Shown in pieces: positions 1 to 8,877 of a stretch of 64,000 nt of DNA. Where the stretch lies: positions 97,030 through 161,029 of the IMG/VR virus record IMGVR_UViG_3300023184_000034; one strand, given 5' to 3'. The position numbers and the translations under genes are program-made. The notes under the pieces were generated by a model. It saw nothing but the letters and a program-made list of their open reading frames with translations, was not told the DNA's origin and made no database searches. Origin of the DNA: a virus. The first letter of the stretch is position 1. Each line of letters opens with the position of its first letter.

Positions 1-198
1 TAACCTGTTAAGGTTAGGCATACCAAATGTGCCTTCAAAGTCCTCTACTGGTGCTTTGGCTTTTGCTGTTAAGATAACGCTACGGTCTTCAGCCATTGAT
101 TCGATCACCGCTTCTTTTTCTGTTGCACTAATTTTAACCAACGGCAAAAAGCCCAAGTTATGTGTATGTGCCACTAGGTCTTGTAAAAAGTCTTTCAT
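1..198 (-). CDS. 45: Probable DNA polymerase sliding clamp (gp45-like), N-terminal part
   Basis: The first 66 codons of a gene that runs off the left edge of the window. ATG at 198 follows a GGAG ribosome site. The fragment has an acidic, beta-rich look (LGFLPLVKIS, MAEDRSVIL) and ends with GTFGMPNLNRL; a GTFGMPNL-type motif is what I recall from phage sliding clamps. A clamp encircles DNA and gives processivity to the polymerase, and also links replication to late transcription in T4. The replication genes next to it (polymerase at 1018-3687) and its own strong early promoter support the call. Only the N-terminus is visible, so the identification rests on recall and context. Confidence 0.6.
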   Translation of the reverse strand, partial: MKDFLQDLVAHTHNLGFLPLVKISATEKEAVIESMAEDRSVILTAKAKAPVEDFEGTFGMPNLNRL

Positions 199-216
199 AT
201 TATTCTCCATCTTTGT

Positions 217-245
217 AGTATATAGGTTTTGTGTGACTATGTCAA
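217..245 (-). promoter_or_regulatory. Early sigma-70-type promoter of the clamp gene
   Basis: On the minus strand TTGACA (245-240), a 17-base spacer and TATACT (222-217): a perfect -35 and near-perfect -10 at ideal spacing. Its -35 directly abuts the stop codon of the dehydrogenase gene (246-248). The start of transcription would lie just before the GGAG/ATG of the clamp gene. Confidence 0.75.
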
Positions 246-1016
246 TTATTTTCTAACTCTTTTATTATATTTTATTGCCGATTCTAAAATACTTACTGAT
301 GTACTCAGTCGGTCGGAATACCATACAAACGCATTTGTGTCTTTGGAAAAACAAGATCCTCCAAAACCACGAAGCCCATCTGGACCAGGCACTTGCATGT
401 GACTTGATCCAATCCTGTTGTCAAGTTTAAGTAAACTGATCACAGTATCAAAATCAACGTTATTAGCAATACACATATCATGCAATTGATTAAAAAATGC
501 CACTTTGACACTTAGAAAACAATTGGTTGCATATTTGACCATGCTGGCTTCTGCAACAGTACAGTGGAAAGATGATTTGAGTTTTGGCAATGACTCAAAA
601 AAGAGATCTCGCCACATAACTGTATCAATATTTTCTCCACCCAGTATCATGTATGTTTGATTTTTAAAGTCTTCATCTGCAGTAGAGGCTCTTAAAAATT
701 CTGGACTATAGCAAATACCATGTTTGGGATAAGATGCCATTAGCTTATTTAGGTAATCTGGTACAATTGTGCATTTAATCAACACTGGCATTGTTTCAGG
801 AATAGTATCCATCACACTGTGTACTTGACTAACATCGCAATCACCCAGTATAGTTGCAGGAGTTCCCACGCAAATAATTACGCCATCTGCATTTTTATAA
901 TCGGACACTATACTATTGTTGATCTGTGGATCAACGATGTGTATAAAATTTTTATCTTTAATAGCGTTGGTAACAGCCTTGCCAACAAATCCATACCCTG
1001 CAATTATAATTTTCAT
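246..1016 (-). CDS. Truncated UDP-glucose/GDP-mannose dehydrogenase-family protein
   Basis: 256 residues. The family oxidises the C6 of a UDP- or GDP-sugar to a uronic acid in two NAD-dependent steps. An N-terminal Rossmann motif (GYGFVGKAV) binds NAD, a CVGTP segment follows, then the central helical domain (EASMVKYATNCFLSVKVAF), and near the end GFGGSCFSKDT, which carries the catalytic cysteine and its lysine/aspartate partners. The chain stops about 35 residues after that cysteine, so the C-terminal nucleotide-sugar-binding domain of ordinary 390-450-residue enzymes is missing. It may work as a dimer with altered substrate binding or have another role. It sits between polymerase and clamp genes and ends one base before the polymerase stop, suggesting cotranscription. 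A sugar-modification role with the GT25 and epimerase genes elsewhere in the window is inference. Confidence 0.85.
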   Translation of the reverse strand: MKIIIAGYGFVGKAVTNAIKDKNFIHIVDPQINNSIVSDYKNADGVIICVGTPATILGDCDVSQVHSVMDTIPETMPVLIKCTIVPDYLNKLMASYPKHGICYSPEFLRASTADEDFKNQTYMILGGENIDTVMWRDLFFESLPKLKSSFHCTVAEASMVKYATNCFLSVKVAFFNQLHDMCIANNVDFDTVISLLKLDNRIGSSHMQVPGPDGLRGFGGSCFSKDTNAFVWYSDRLSTSVSILESAIKYNKRVRK

Positions 1017-1017
1017 A

Positions 1018-3687
1018 TTAAAACTCGAATAAACTGTTAAATGTATTTTTTTCTTCTGTGCTGTTGATATCCCAATTCAACACACCGATCAAGTTGTCTA
1101 ATTTGTTATCAATAATTGTTTGTTCCATTTCCGCATGGTCAAACGGAAGATCTTTAAACCATTGTGGCAATCTCAGTTCATCAACTGGATATGCAACTGA
1201 CGTGAACTCTAACGGATTGGGTTTGAGTTTACACACAATAACCTTGGCACCGTCGGTTATGTTCATTGAGTATTTGTCGTTGTACATGCGTTTGAGCGTG
1301 TTCCAATTAATACTGGCTCTAACATGACCGGGCATATTGGCCTTGCCAGCTTTCTTTTCCTTTGCTTGATAGTCTGTGATGTTGTTGGCACGTTTGGGGC
1401 TTCCTTTTTCCCAACCAGGTCTAGCTTTGAATCGAATACGAAATTCGCTGATATGATCCAACACTTGTTGTTCTGGTTTACCCATGAGAACCATTTCAAG
1501 AACATCACTTAAAAAGTTTTGAATAAATTCTGGAGTATCACTGCGTTTGAGATCCAATCCCATGGCCTTGATCTTGCCAGCTTTGCCATCTGTGTCCGTG
1601 CGTTTGCCTTCTTTGTCATAGTACAACACTGCGTAACGCTTCTTGGTAATAAACAAACTTTTACTACCAACAATCTCACGACCTGCTTTGATAACTTCGC
1701 CGCGAGATTTGGGACAATGGAATGTGTCCAACATAAACTGTGGAAATGTGGTATTGACTTCTTCTGCTATTTGGTCGTATAAACCAATCACAGTTTCTCT
1801 AGTCCAAGGAATAGCACCTTTATCAATGTCCTTTTGCAATGTTTTGTAAGCACTGAAATAACACGAGTCTGTATCACCGTAAATAATGGCCTTGCCTCTG
1901 TGGTCATACTCACCTGTGATAATCTCATTTACCTTTGATGCCATGTGTTTGACAATTTGTCGACCACTCAATGTGGTTGATTGCCCGATACGCTTGTCAA
2001 AAAACCTACAACCGTTGTTGAGAATAGCACCATACAGACTGTTAAGATTAATCTTCTTGACCAGTTGACGCTTGTCCCAGTATTCTTCTTCAACTTTGTT
2101 ACCACTTTTAATACATTCTTTCAGTTTGGCCTGCATCTCTTTACGTTCACTGTACCAACGTTTTAACAAGCCTGGAATGATACCTTCTTTTTCGTAAGTG
2201 AAGATTGTGCCGTTGGCACTGAGCATCCACGGCTGATTACTTTCAAATATTAATCTGTATACTTCTGCAGCACTTAACACATCGCTGGACTTGTCTTCCC
2301 AGTCGATGGTGATGTCAGTACCTATTTCTTGTGACATAACAGCTTCAAACTCGTCACAACCAAACTTGCCTTCCCAAGCAGCCGCAAACGATTTGCCTTT
2401 GGCCAGCTGTAATTCAATGAATTCTTCTGTGCGTGTTTGACGCAGTTGTCCAATGATGGTTTCCGGACCCATATTGAGTGCTCTAATTGCACTGGGATAT
2501 AGGCTGTTGATGTCCAATGACCCAACCCAGTCCTGTATACCTTCTTTGGGCACAGCAACATACGCACCTGCGGCCGCAGTATTTTCTTCACGGTCGTCTT
2601 TCTTAACGCGATTAGGCACTTGAAACCCACGACGATGTGCTTCGTTAATGATGGCCTGTTCAGTAACAGCCACAGCACCCATTGTGGTCTGTAGCAACAC
2701 TGTGTTTTCATGTGCCAGTGTGTTGGCTAGATCCAAAAACTTCAGTTTCTTGTCTAGTCTGTCCAACAGTGATGTATCTTGTCTGTTGTATTCAATAAAC
2801 GTTTTAAAATCATTGTTGTACAACTGATCCAGTGTGCCTTCGTACTGTGTTTTACGTTCGCCCAGTTCGTATTCAGCAATGGCATCCAGTCTGTATGTGT
2901 GACGTTCTTCATACGTGTATTTGCGATACAGTTCAAGACTGTCCAAGTGTACACGACCAATAAAGTCATATGTAACTGATTGACGTCCAAACTTTTCGTA
3001 TTCTCTGCGTTTGGGAAACTGATCAAACAAACAAAAGCGACGAGTGTCATCTTTGCTCAACACCTTGGTCACACGGTTAACAGTGTATGGAATATCATAA
3101 CCTTCACTGTTCCAACCAGTCAGTATGTCAGCATCTTGAATTAGATCTAAAAATGCATCCAACATTTCACCTTCTGTTTTAAACAGCACAGTGTTGGGGA
3201 ATTCCTTAATTTCTTCTTGTGCTTGTTCCCAAGTCAATGTCTTGGGAGGCACAGCAAAACAAATTAATGTTTCCAACCATTGTAGGTGAACAGCAATTGA
3301 GGTAATGGGCATGAACGCATCATCTGGTGTGCTGTAGCCACGTTCTGGATCAAAGTCCACTTCGATGTCAAAAAACGCCACATTGAGTTTTGGAGGATCT
3401 TGATTTAAATAATGTTCACTAAGTGTAACAAAGATTGGATTAATGTCGCTTTCAAACAGTTCTTTACTGCTGTTGATAGCTTGTTCTTTGCGTAGTTCTT
3501 TGGTGTTCTTACAGACAATGCGTGTTAATGCATCTCCGTAGATTGATTGATGTTTGCCCTTGGGGTCTTTTACATAAAAAGTATGTTTGACAGGAATGTC
3601 TCGGAACTCACGTTCACCTTTCTTGTTGCGTTCAACCACTCGAATAACATCATTCTCGCGATCAAACCATGCATCCACATAGCTCAT
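1018..3687 (-). CDS. 43: Family B DNA polymerase (gp43-like)
   Basis: Replicative polymerase with proofreading exonuclease, 889 residues from the ATG at 3687, which follows a perfect AAGGAG; the frame is open to a TTG at 3717 but that start lacks a ribosome site. Exonuclease motifs: DIEVDF (Exo I), NSEGYDIPY (Exo II), EYNRQDTSLL (Exo III). Polymerase motifs: DINSLYPSA (A), KINLNSLYG (B) and YGDTDSCYF (C) with the two catalytic aspartates. Size and motif order match T4 gp43 (898 residues). It lies downstream of the DsbA-like gene and is probably driven by the early promoter at 4048-4076. No intein or intron interrupts it, unlike in some relatives. Confidence 0.97.
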   Translation of the reverse strand: MSYVDAWFDRENDVIRVVERNKKGEREFRDIPVKHTFYVKDPKGKHQSIYGDALTRIVCKNTKELRKEQAINSSKELFESDINPIFVTLSEHYLNQDPPKLNVAFFDIEVDFDPERGYSTPDDAFMPITSIAVHLQWLETLICFAVPPKTLTWEQAQEEIKEFPNTVLFKTEGEMLDAFLDLIQDADILTGWNSEGYDIPYTVNRVTKVLSKDDTRRFCLFDQFPKRREYEKFGRQSVTYDFIGRVHLDSLELYRKYTYEERHTYRLDAIAEYELGERKTQYEGTLDQLYNNDFKTFIEYNRQDTSLLDRLDKKLKFLDLANTLAHENTVLLQTTMGAVAVTEQAIINEAHRRGFQVPNRVKKDDREENTAAAGAYVAVPKEGIQDWVGSLDINSLYPSAIRALNMGPETIIGQLRQTRTEEFIELQLAKGKSFAAAWEGKFGCDEFEAVMSQEIGTDITIDWEDKSSDVLSAAEVYRLIFESNQPWMLSANGTIFTYEKEGIIPGLLKRWYSERKEMQAKLKECIKSGNKVEEEYWDKRQLVKKINLNSLYGAILNNGCRFFDKRIGQSTTLSGRQIVKHMASKVNEIITGEYDHRGKAIIYGDTDSCYFSAYKTLQKDIDKGAIPWTRETVIGLYDQIAEEVNTTFPQFMLDTFHCPKSRGEVIKAGREIVGSKSLFITKKRYAVLYYDKEGKRTDTDGKAGKIKAMGLDLKRSDTPEFIQNFLSDVLEMVLMGKPEQQVLDHISEFRIRFKARPGWEKGSPKRANNITDYQAKEKKAGKANMPGHVRASINWNTLKRMYNDKYSMNITDGAKVIVCKLKPNPLEFTSVAYPVDELRLPQWFKDLPFDHAEMEQTIIDNKLDNLIGVLNWDINSTEEKNTFNSLFEF

Positions 3688-3766
3688 AATTCTCCTTATG
3701 TCATTTAGGGCTGACAAACACCTTACATGCGGTTTATGGCCCGCTGACCCTTGCTAGCAATACTTA

Positions 3767-4024
3767 TTAGATACGCTTGGTGATATCCAAAATTGCTTCA
3801 ATCTCTTCCCAATCTGCATTATGCGCACTCCAATCACCCTTGTGAGCAATTTTGATAGCTTTGTTAATGACACTGGGTTTTACTTGTAATTCTTCAGCAA
3901 CTGCTTTGACTGTTTCTTTCAAACCTTCTGATAGATCTTCAATTTCACGCAGCACTGTGCTGCCTTCTGAAATCAAACGCTCTAATTTTGCCTTTTCTTC
4001 TGGACCATATGAACGACCTGACAT
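3767..4024 (-). CDS. dsbA: DsbA-like double-stranded DNA-binding protein
   Basis: 85 residues, start ATG at 4024 after TTAGGAG. Small, charged and helical; the segment AEELQVKPSVINKAIKIAH resembles the C-terminal helix-turn-helix half of T4 DsbA (89 residues), a dsDNA-binding protein linked to late-promoter transcription in T4. The resemblance was judged by eye (KDELGVDGKMFNRLLALYH in T4). It heads the unit that reads into the DNA polymerase gene and has its own early promoter just upstream. Between it and the polymerase lie about 80 bases with a weak GCGG/CCGC hairpin. An anti-sigma or other small DNA-binding protein cannot be excluded. Confidence 0.65.
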   Translation of the reverse strand: MSGRSYGPEEKAKLERLISEGSTVLREIEDLSEGLKETVKAVAEELQVKPSVINKAIKIAHKGDWSAHNADWEEIEAILDITKRI

Positions 4025-4047
4025 GCTGTCTCCTAATGTATATGCCT

Positions 4048-4076
4048 ATTATACTTTACTTATCCAGCTAATGCAA
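4048..4076 (-). promoter_or_regulatory. Early promoter of the dsbA-polymerase unit
   Basis: On the minus strand TTGCAT (4076-4071), 17-base spacer, TATAAT (4053-4048). The -10 is perfect, the -35 matches only its TTG. It follows the terminator at 4099-4125, so it plausibly restarts transcription for dsbA and polymerase. Confidence 0.6.
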
Positions 4077-4098
4077 GCGGTTAGATATTTTAGAGGTG

Positions 4099-4125
4099 AA
4101 AATGGCAGAATAAATCTGCCATTTT
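4099..4125. terminator. Rho-independent terminator hairpin
   Basis: Perfect 11-bp inverted repeat (AAAATGGCAGA / TCTGCCATTTT) with a 5-base ATAAA loop; the A-rich and T-rich arm ends give a U-tract in both directions. It lies just after the stop codon of the 985-residue gene (4131) and separates the late 4-7 kb unit from the early dsbA-polymerase unit. Confidence 0.8.
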
Positions 4126-4130
4126 ATTGA

Positions 4131-7088
4131 TTAACCGCGGGCTATTCTCAACCAGCGAGCCAATTCGTTATCGCTTTCTGTAACAGGTTCGAATTGTTTT
4201 GTTGCTGGATTTTGTTTATACTCTTTACCAGACACATCTCGATTTACACCCTTGCTGTCTTTATATAGATCTCCGGGTTTAACACTTGCGGACTTGGGCT
4301 GCGCGGCAATACCACCTGCCTTCTTCTCGCTTGCCGTTGCAATAGCTGCAGCTTCCGCTTGTTTTCTTTTTTCAGCTTTATCTAAAACAGCTTGTGCAGC
4401 CATTGTTGAGTTGAGCCAATCTTTATCGTCGCCCCAATCGTTACGCATCAGCTCGCGGATTTTTTTGATTAAGTCTTTTTGTTCTGGAGTTAATTCGCTT
4501 GTGGTGGTATTAGTCGGTGATGCCGCAACATCTGAACCCGTTGTTGTTGGCTCGTGTGCTGGATCAGTTGCTGGCCCGTTTGCTGTATCAGGTTTTCTCT
4601 CATCGTCAAAACCTCCCAATGCTGCCACTGTTCCTGCACCAATTGCTGCAGCTCCGGCCAAGCCCAATGCAGCAGCCAGCTTGGGATTAGCCTTTATCCA
4701 ACCTGTTAATCTACCGGATCGTTTGGCGGCCCGGGCTTCTGCAGATGCAGCAGCTCTTTCGGCAGCACTGAGTTCCTTACCAGCAACACCTGCAACATCG
4801 TCTGCAGATTTGGATAAGGCCGCACCAGCGCCTCGCACAGCATCGTCTGCAGCATTGGCACCTGCCTTGGCACCTGCACCTACAACATCGTCTGCAGATT
4901 TGGATAAGGCCGCACCAGCGCCTCGCACAGCATCGTCTGCAGCATTGGCAACATTATCGCTGCCTCTGACCACGGCGTTCATTGTGCCACCTAATTCTTT
5001 ACTTGCGGCCCTGCCCGCATTCACCGCGTCATTTGCAGCGGCCTGCGCTCTAGCAGCCGCAATGCTGCCACCACCTAATTCTCCAGGCTTTGTGATTGCA
5101 TTGCCGGCGAGGTCTTTGGTTACAGCAGGTGCCTTTGGTAATTCAGCTCTTGCTGCATTGGCGTTGTTGGCGGTGCGTGTATAAACGGTACCAGCAGGAG
5201 TACTAGCTGGTGGCTTTGTAGCAACTTGCGCTGCTTTCTTTTCACCTGCGCCAAACAGTTTTCCAGCTGCACCTTTAATGGCGTCATATCCTTTGCCTAG
5301 ATATTTTGCACCGTAATCAAATTCTGCTAAAAATTTTGGATCCCATTGAATATTTTCAAGCAATTCGTCATCTGTAATCAACACGCCGTTGTCATCGATA
5401 ACAGTATTGTCAGGTCTTAACCACACACGATACACTGTATCTTCTTCCAAACTCCATTGACCACTTTCAATCATGGCCAATTTTTGTTGCATTGATCTGA
5501 TATCTTCTGCCACTGTGTGTACACGATTTTCTGCAATGCCTGCTTTGGACATTGTGGCTGGATCTGCTTTGCCTGTAACAGGTAGTCCTTGAGCTTTCTG
5601 ATAAGCCATTAGAGCTTTTGCAGTGTTTGGACCCATCTTTCCATCAATTTGAGCACCAACTAAACCAATTGCTTGTTGCAATGCTCCAATACGTTTGTCT
5701 CCGCCTGGCCCAACAAATGTATTAATATCGGATTTTTGAGCAGCAAGGTTGGCACCCACTATTCCTGCTACTTTTGCACCACCTTGCGCAAGTTTACCCG
5801 TTGCCCCAATAGTTTTTGCTGCACCCATTGCAGCTCGACCAGCAAGCGCACCAGGAACTGGCACAGCCAATGAACCTGCCACATTGCCAGCACCATACAA
5901 CCATGGACTACGTGTTTCTGCTTCTTTGCTTGCTGCGGCCTGTTGCGCCAATTCGTCTTTGTATGTGCCAGGACCAAATGCACTCTTGACACCAGCAGCA
6001 ATGTTGTCTCCTGCGCCCAGTGTCACACCATTCCACATACCACGACCAAAATCGCCTGCATCTTTACCAAACTGGCTCATGCTGTATTCATCCAATTGGT
6101 CATCTTGAAATTCGTAACCAAGACTTTCAGTCAGTGATCGAGCAATACTTGAATTGTATTGGATGCCTTCTTGTAAAGCATTCACTCCCATTGCGCCAGC
6201 GGCGCCGCCTGTGAGTCCAGCAAGGCCTTGACCTACCACACCAGCTCCCGCTCTTCTAGCCAATTTCCACGCAGCCAATGCACCAGCAGCTCCGCCAGCG
6301 CCAATACCAACTTTCTGTGCTGTGGTTTTTTCTGGGCTTTGTAGTGGTTTAACGAAAGGACCAGTATTTGGACTTGGCGCAGGAATTGGTTGTGGAGCAA
6401 CATCTCCACCCAGTGATGCATCCAATCGTGCAACCAATGCATTTAATTGTGCAACATCTTGTCCGGAACCTGTGTCTTGTCCAGGCAATCGTGGTCGAGT
6501 TGTTGTTCCTGGTGGAATTCTTGTTGATGGGTTTACTACTTCTCCAGCATTAGGGTCAACAGTTCCAATAGGTAGTGGTGAGTTTACCGGACCGGTAACC
6601 GGACCGGGTGGTTTAACAGCAGGCTCAGTAGTAACAGCAGATGGAAGTTTACCCTGTTGTAATAATTTTACTTGATCTAATGGAACTGAAGCATTTCCAG
6701 CACCGTAACTTGTAAATTTATTCCAGCCGCTGCCTGTTGCTGCCGCTGACGGAACAATACTTACGCCTGCACTGTCTAATAACTGTTTAATATCTTTGTG
6801 TAAATTGGTTATCTGATCCATTCGCACAGGCTCGGGTCTAGGCGTCTCACCACCATATGGAGTTGACCAAAATATAATACCATTTTTTGGATCAATGGTG
6901 TGCCCTGCACCTCTGGCACTTGGATCTTCTTGACCTTTAATCATTGCTTGAATTTTTTGAGCCAATGCTGATTTGGCTTTTACATCTTCTTGTTTTTTTA
7001 TATACGCAGCAAATCTAGCTTCTTCATCACCACTTGCGTCTGCTTCTGCAATAGTGTCCAGCTTGTTCATTAGGTCTCTTAAGTTCAT
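4131..7088 (-). CDS. Large Ala/Gly-rich protein with peptidoglycan-binding domain; candidate internal virion protein
   Basis: 985 residues, ATG at 7088 after GGGGAAC, late promoter 22 bases upstream. N-terminus MNLRDLMNKLDTIAE followed by A, resembling a T4 capsid-targeting peptide and its IxE cleavage site. Around residues 470-515 a PG_binding_1-type segment is visible (IGALQQAIGLVGAQIDGKMG, TAKALMAYQKAQGL). Several Ala/Gly-rich hydrophobic stretches (about residues 265-300, 400-450 and 800-825, the last AALGLAGAAAIGAGTVAALGG) could span membranes. Residues about 715-765 contain a duplicated block. The C-terminus is TESDNELARWLRIARG, a motif echoed in neighbours. A protein that binds or crosses the cell envelope during DNA entry is plausible but unproven; no lytic catalytic domain was recognised. 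Confidence 0.7.
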   Translation of the reverse strand: MNLRDLMNKLDTIAEADASGDEEARFAAYIKKQEDVKAKSALAQKIQAMIKGQEDPSARGAGHTIDPKNGIIFWSTPYGGETPRPEPVRMDQITNLHKDIKQLLDSAGVSIVPSAAATGSGWNKFTSYGAGNASVPLDQVKLLQQGKLPSAVTTEPAVKPPGPVTGPVNSPLPIGTVDPNAGEVVNPSTRIPPGTTTRPRLPGQDTGSGQDVAQLNALVARLDASLGGDVAPQPIPAPSPNTGPFVKPLQSPEKTTAQKVGIGAGGAAGALAAWKLARRAGAGVVGQGLAGLTGGAAGAMGVNALQEGIQYNSSIARSLTESLGYEFQDDQLDEYSMSQFGKDAGDFGRGMWNGVTLGAGDNIAAGVKSAFGPGTYKDELAQQAAASKEAETRSPWLYGAGNVAGSLAVPVPGALAGRAAMGAAKTIGATGKLAQGGAKVAGIVGANLAAQKSDINTFVGPGGDKRIGALQQAIGLVGAQIDGKMGPNTAKALMAYQKAQGLPVTGKADPATMSKAGIAENRVHTVAEDIRSMQQKLAMIESGQWSLEEDTVYRVWLRPDNTVIDDNGVLITDDELLENIQWDPKFLAEFDYGAKYLGKGYDAIKGAAGKLFGAGEKKAAQVATKPPASTPAGTVYTRTANNANAARAELPKAPAVTKDLAGNAITKPGELGGGSIAAARAQAAANDAVNAGRAASKELGGTMNAVVRGSDNVANAADDAVRGAGAALSKSADDVVGAGAKAGANAADDAVRGAGAALSKSADDVAGVAGKELSAAERAAASAEARAAKRSGRLTGWIKANPKLAAALGLAGAAAIGAGTVAALGGFDDERKPDTANGPATDPAHEPTTTGSDVAASPTNTTTSELTPEQKDLIKKIRELMRNDWGDDKDWLNSTMAAQAVLDKAEKRKQAEAAAIATASEKKAGGIAAQPKSASVKPGDLYKDSKGVNRDVSGKEYKQNPATKQFEPVTESDNELARWLRIARG
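4793..4950 (-). repeat. Two identical 68-bp direct repeats inside the 985-residue gene
   Basis: Positions 4793-4860 and 4883-4950 are identical by eye and spaced 90 bases apart. They encode repeated blocks with ADDAVRGAGAALSKSADDV. Identity at DNA level suggests recent duplication. Confidence 0.85.
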
Positions 7089-7109
7089 TGTGTTCCCCGA
7101 ATTAATATG

Positions 7110-7117
7110 TATTTATT
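7110..7117 (-). promoter_or_regulatory. Late promoter motif AATAAATA
   Basis: Minus-strand AATAAATA followed by CAT, close to the T4 late consensus TATAAATA, placed 22 bases before the ATG at 7088. The TAA stop of the upstream gene (7115-7113) is part of the motif. Confidence 0.6.
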
Positions 7118-8873
7118 TCACAGAGCATTTGGGAACAGACATTCCGTTCTTGGTTTGCATACCTGTTTGTGTTTGCCCAGTTCGACAAACACTTGTTTTT
7201 GTTCTGGGTTTGATTGTTTTGGGCCTGGTTGATTTAACCGGCTGCAACATCTCTTCTTTTGTTAGTCTGGCCAGTTTGTTGGCTTCTTTGATTGGATTTT
7301 TTTCTTGAGATTGTTTCTCTTGTTTTTCTTTCCATTCTTTTTCAAATTCTGCTTTGGCTTGTCTAGCACGTTCAGCACTGGCTGTTGATTTGGCCTGCTC
7401 ACGATCCCACGCACGGCTCAGTTTCACCTGTGCAGACATGCCTTCGTTGGGCATGATACCAGGCGCACCTGCTCCTGGTTTGAATCCCATGCTGTGTCCG
7501 GGAATTTCATTCTCTGCTACACTTTTCTTTTTCTTCTTGGCAATAGCAATGGCAGCTTGTTGTGCAGGATTGGCCGCTTCTTTCATCATCACACGTTCAG
7601 CAATCACAGTGGCATATTGATTGATCAAGTTGCGTTTTTGTACATGTTGTTCTGCAATCTCAGATTCCACTTGGTGAAAGTACTTGCCCAAGATGTTTTC
7701 ACGTTCAATTGGTTCAAATACATGTGGTGTTTCTTCTTGGGGTGTTTGATAGTGTTGCATGGCCATTTGTACTGGCAGTGTGACTTTGTGTGGACTTTTG
7801 CCTTCTTTTAAAATACCAACATTATTCTTATTTACAATAGATAAAAACTTATTTAGATTGTTTTCCTGTACAGGAACAGTCTGTTGTGCTTTTTGTTTTT
7901 GTAATTCTGCTTGTGCTGGAGTCATTCTTAGTTTTTGATCATATTTCCAACCAGGAGTAAATATTCCGTCAGGTTGTTGCATGAATCTAGCGTTAGCTTG
8001 TTTTTCAAATTCTTTATGTTGAGCACGATTAAATTCCGCGTCTGGGGATTTGTCATCGATGTTTGATAGACCAATTGATTGATCAATTGCATATTCTTTA
8101 CCTTCTGGGGTTCCTAACATACGTTGAATTAGTTCCCAGTCATCTTTAACAAATGCAGGTTGTTTAAAATTAGGATCAGCTTGTCTTGCTTGATAGTAAG
8201 AACCACTTAATGCCATCATCAAATCAGCAAAGTCACTACCACCTTTCCATGCACCGATGCGTGTTGGGTCTGACGTAGAAGGATGTGCCCCATCAATAAT
8301 GTCTGCAGGATGTTTGTAATTCTTTTTAAAGAAATCAATACTTGGTACTTGATATTTTGCTGGATCAACTTGTGGCGTAGTAGGTGCTGCTGTAGCAGGC
8401 GCTGCAGGTTGATTTATTTCAGCTTCTTTAACAATTTGAAGTAAATTTCTCATCCCAACATCTTCTAAATATTTTTTAGCAAGCTCTGCGTGTGGCGTTC
8501 CGCCTGCTACTAAATCGGCATGCTCTTTTTGTCTTGCCTGTTCCCACGCTTGTAAGTTAGGTCCTGCTAGTTTTTCAGCAGCCGCTTTTAGCTTATCAAT
8601 CTCGGTCCTAGCGTCTGCACTAACACCGACCTCGACTGGAACAAGATTGCCGGAGCCCGTTGCTTCTTTTTCTAGGAAATCATACTTCCCCATTAGTTCT
8701 TGATACCTTTCCCAGTTAGGATTCGAGTAGTTAGGACCAGTTGGATCTGCTTGGGGTGGTTGATTTAACTCAGCTTCTTGAACCACTTGAAGAAATTTCC
8801 TCATACTGTTGGCATCAACTGCTGGGTTAGCAGCCACACTGTCCAACTTCTGAAGTAATTTCGCCATGTCCAT
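7113..8873 (-). CDS. Candidate internal virion protein with repeated KFLQ-VVQEAE modules
   Basis: 586 residues, no enzyme domain recognised. ATG at 8873 (AAAGG eight bases upstream); a second in-frame ATG at 8867. The protein repeats one short module: MRKFLQVVQEAELNQP near residue 24, MRNLLQIVKEAEINQP near 140 and LNKFLSIVNKNNVGILKEG near 340. Each contains or ends in a (V/L)xE site followed by A or G, the pattern cleaved by T4 prohead protease. A Lys-rich segment (AIAKKKKKSVAENEIPG) and IKEANKLARLTKEE follow. It ends in a short SVPKCSVK tail. Packed head-to-tail with the next genes. Structural/internal protein role is inference from these motifs and from neighbours. Confidence 0.6.
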   Translation of the reverse strand: MDMAKLLQKLDSVAANPAVDANSMRKFLQVVQEAELNQPPQADPTGPNYSNPNWERYQELMGKYDFLEKEATGSGNLVPVEVGVSADARTEIDKLKAAAEKLAGPNLQAWEQARQKEHADLVAGGTPHAELAKKYLEDVGMRNLLQIVKEAEINQPAAPATAAPTTPQVDPAKYQVPSIDFFKKNYKHPADIIDGAHPSTSDPTRIGAWKGGSDFADLMMALSGSYYQARQADPNFKQPAFVKDDWELIQRMLGTPEGKEYAIDQSIGLSNIDDKSPDAEFNRAQHKEFEKQANARFMQQPDGIFTPGWKYDQKLRMTPAQAELQKQKAQQTVPVQENNLNKFLSIVNKNNVGILKEGKSPHKVTLPVQMAMQHYQTPQEETPHVFEPIERENILGKYFHQVESEIAEQHVQKRNLINQYATVIAERVMMKEAANPAQQAAIAIAKKKKKSVAENEIPGHSMGFKPGAGAPGIMPNEGMSAQVKLSRAWDREQAKSTASAERARQAKAEFEKEWKEKQEKQSQEKNPIKEANKLARLTKEEMLQPVKSTRPKTIKPRTKTSVCRTGQTQTGMQTKNGMSVPKCSVK

Positions 8874-8877
8874 GTTG

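Noticed and set aside
4252-5184. 310-codon open frame on the plus strand
   Set aside because: It is antisense to the Ala-rich 985-residue gene; GC-rich Ala codons leave the opposite strand open. The translation is low-complexity Ala/Leu/Ser with no domain and no ribosome site.
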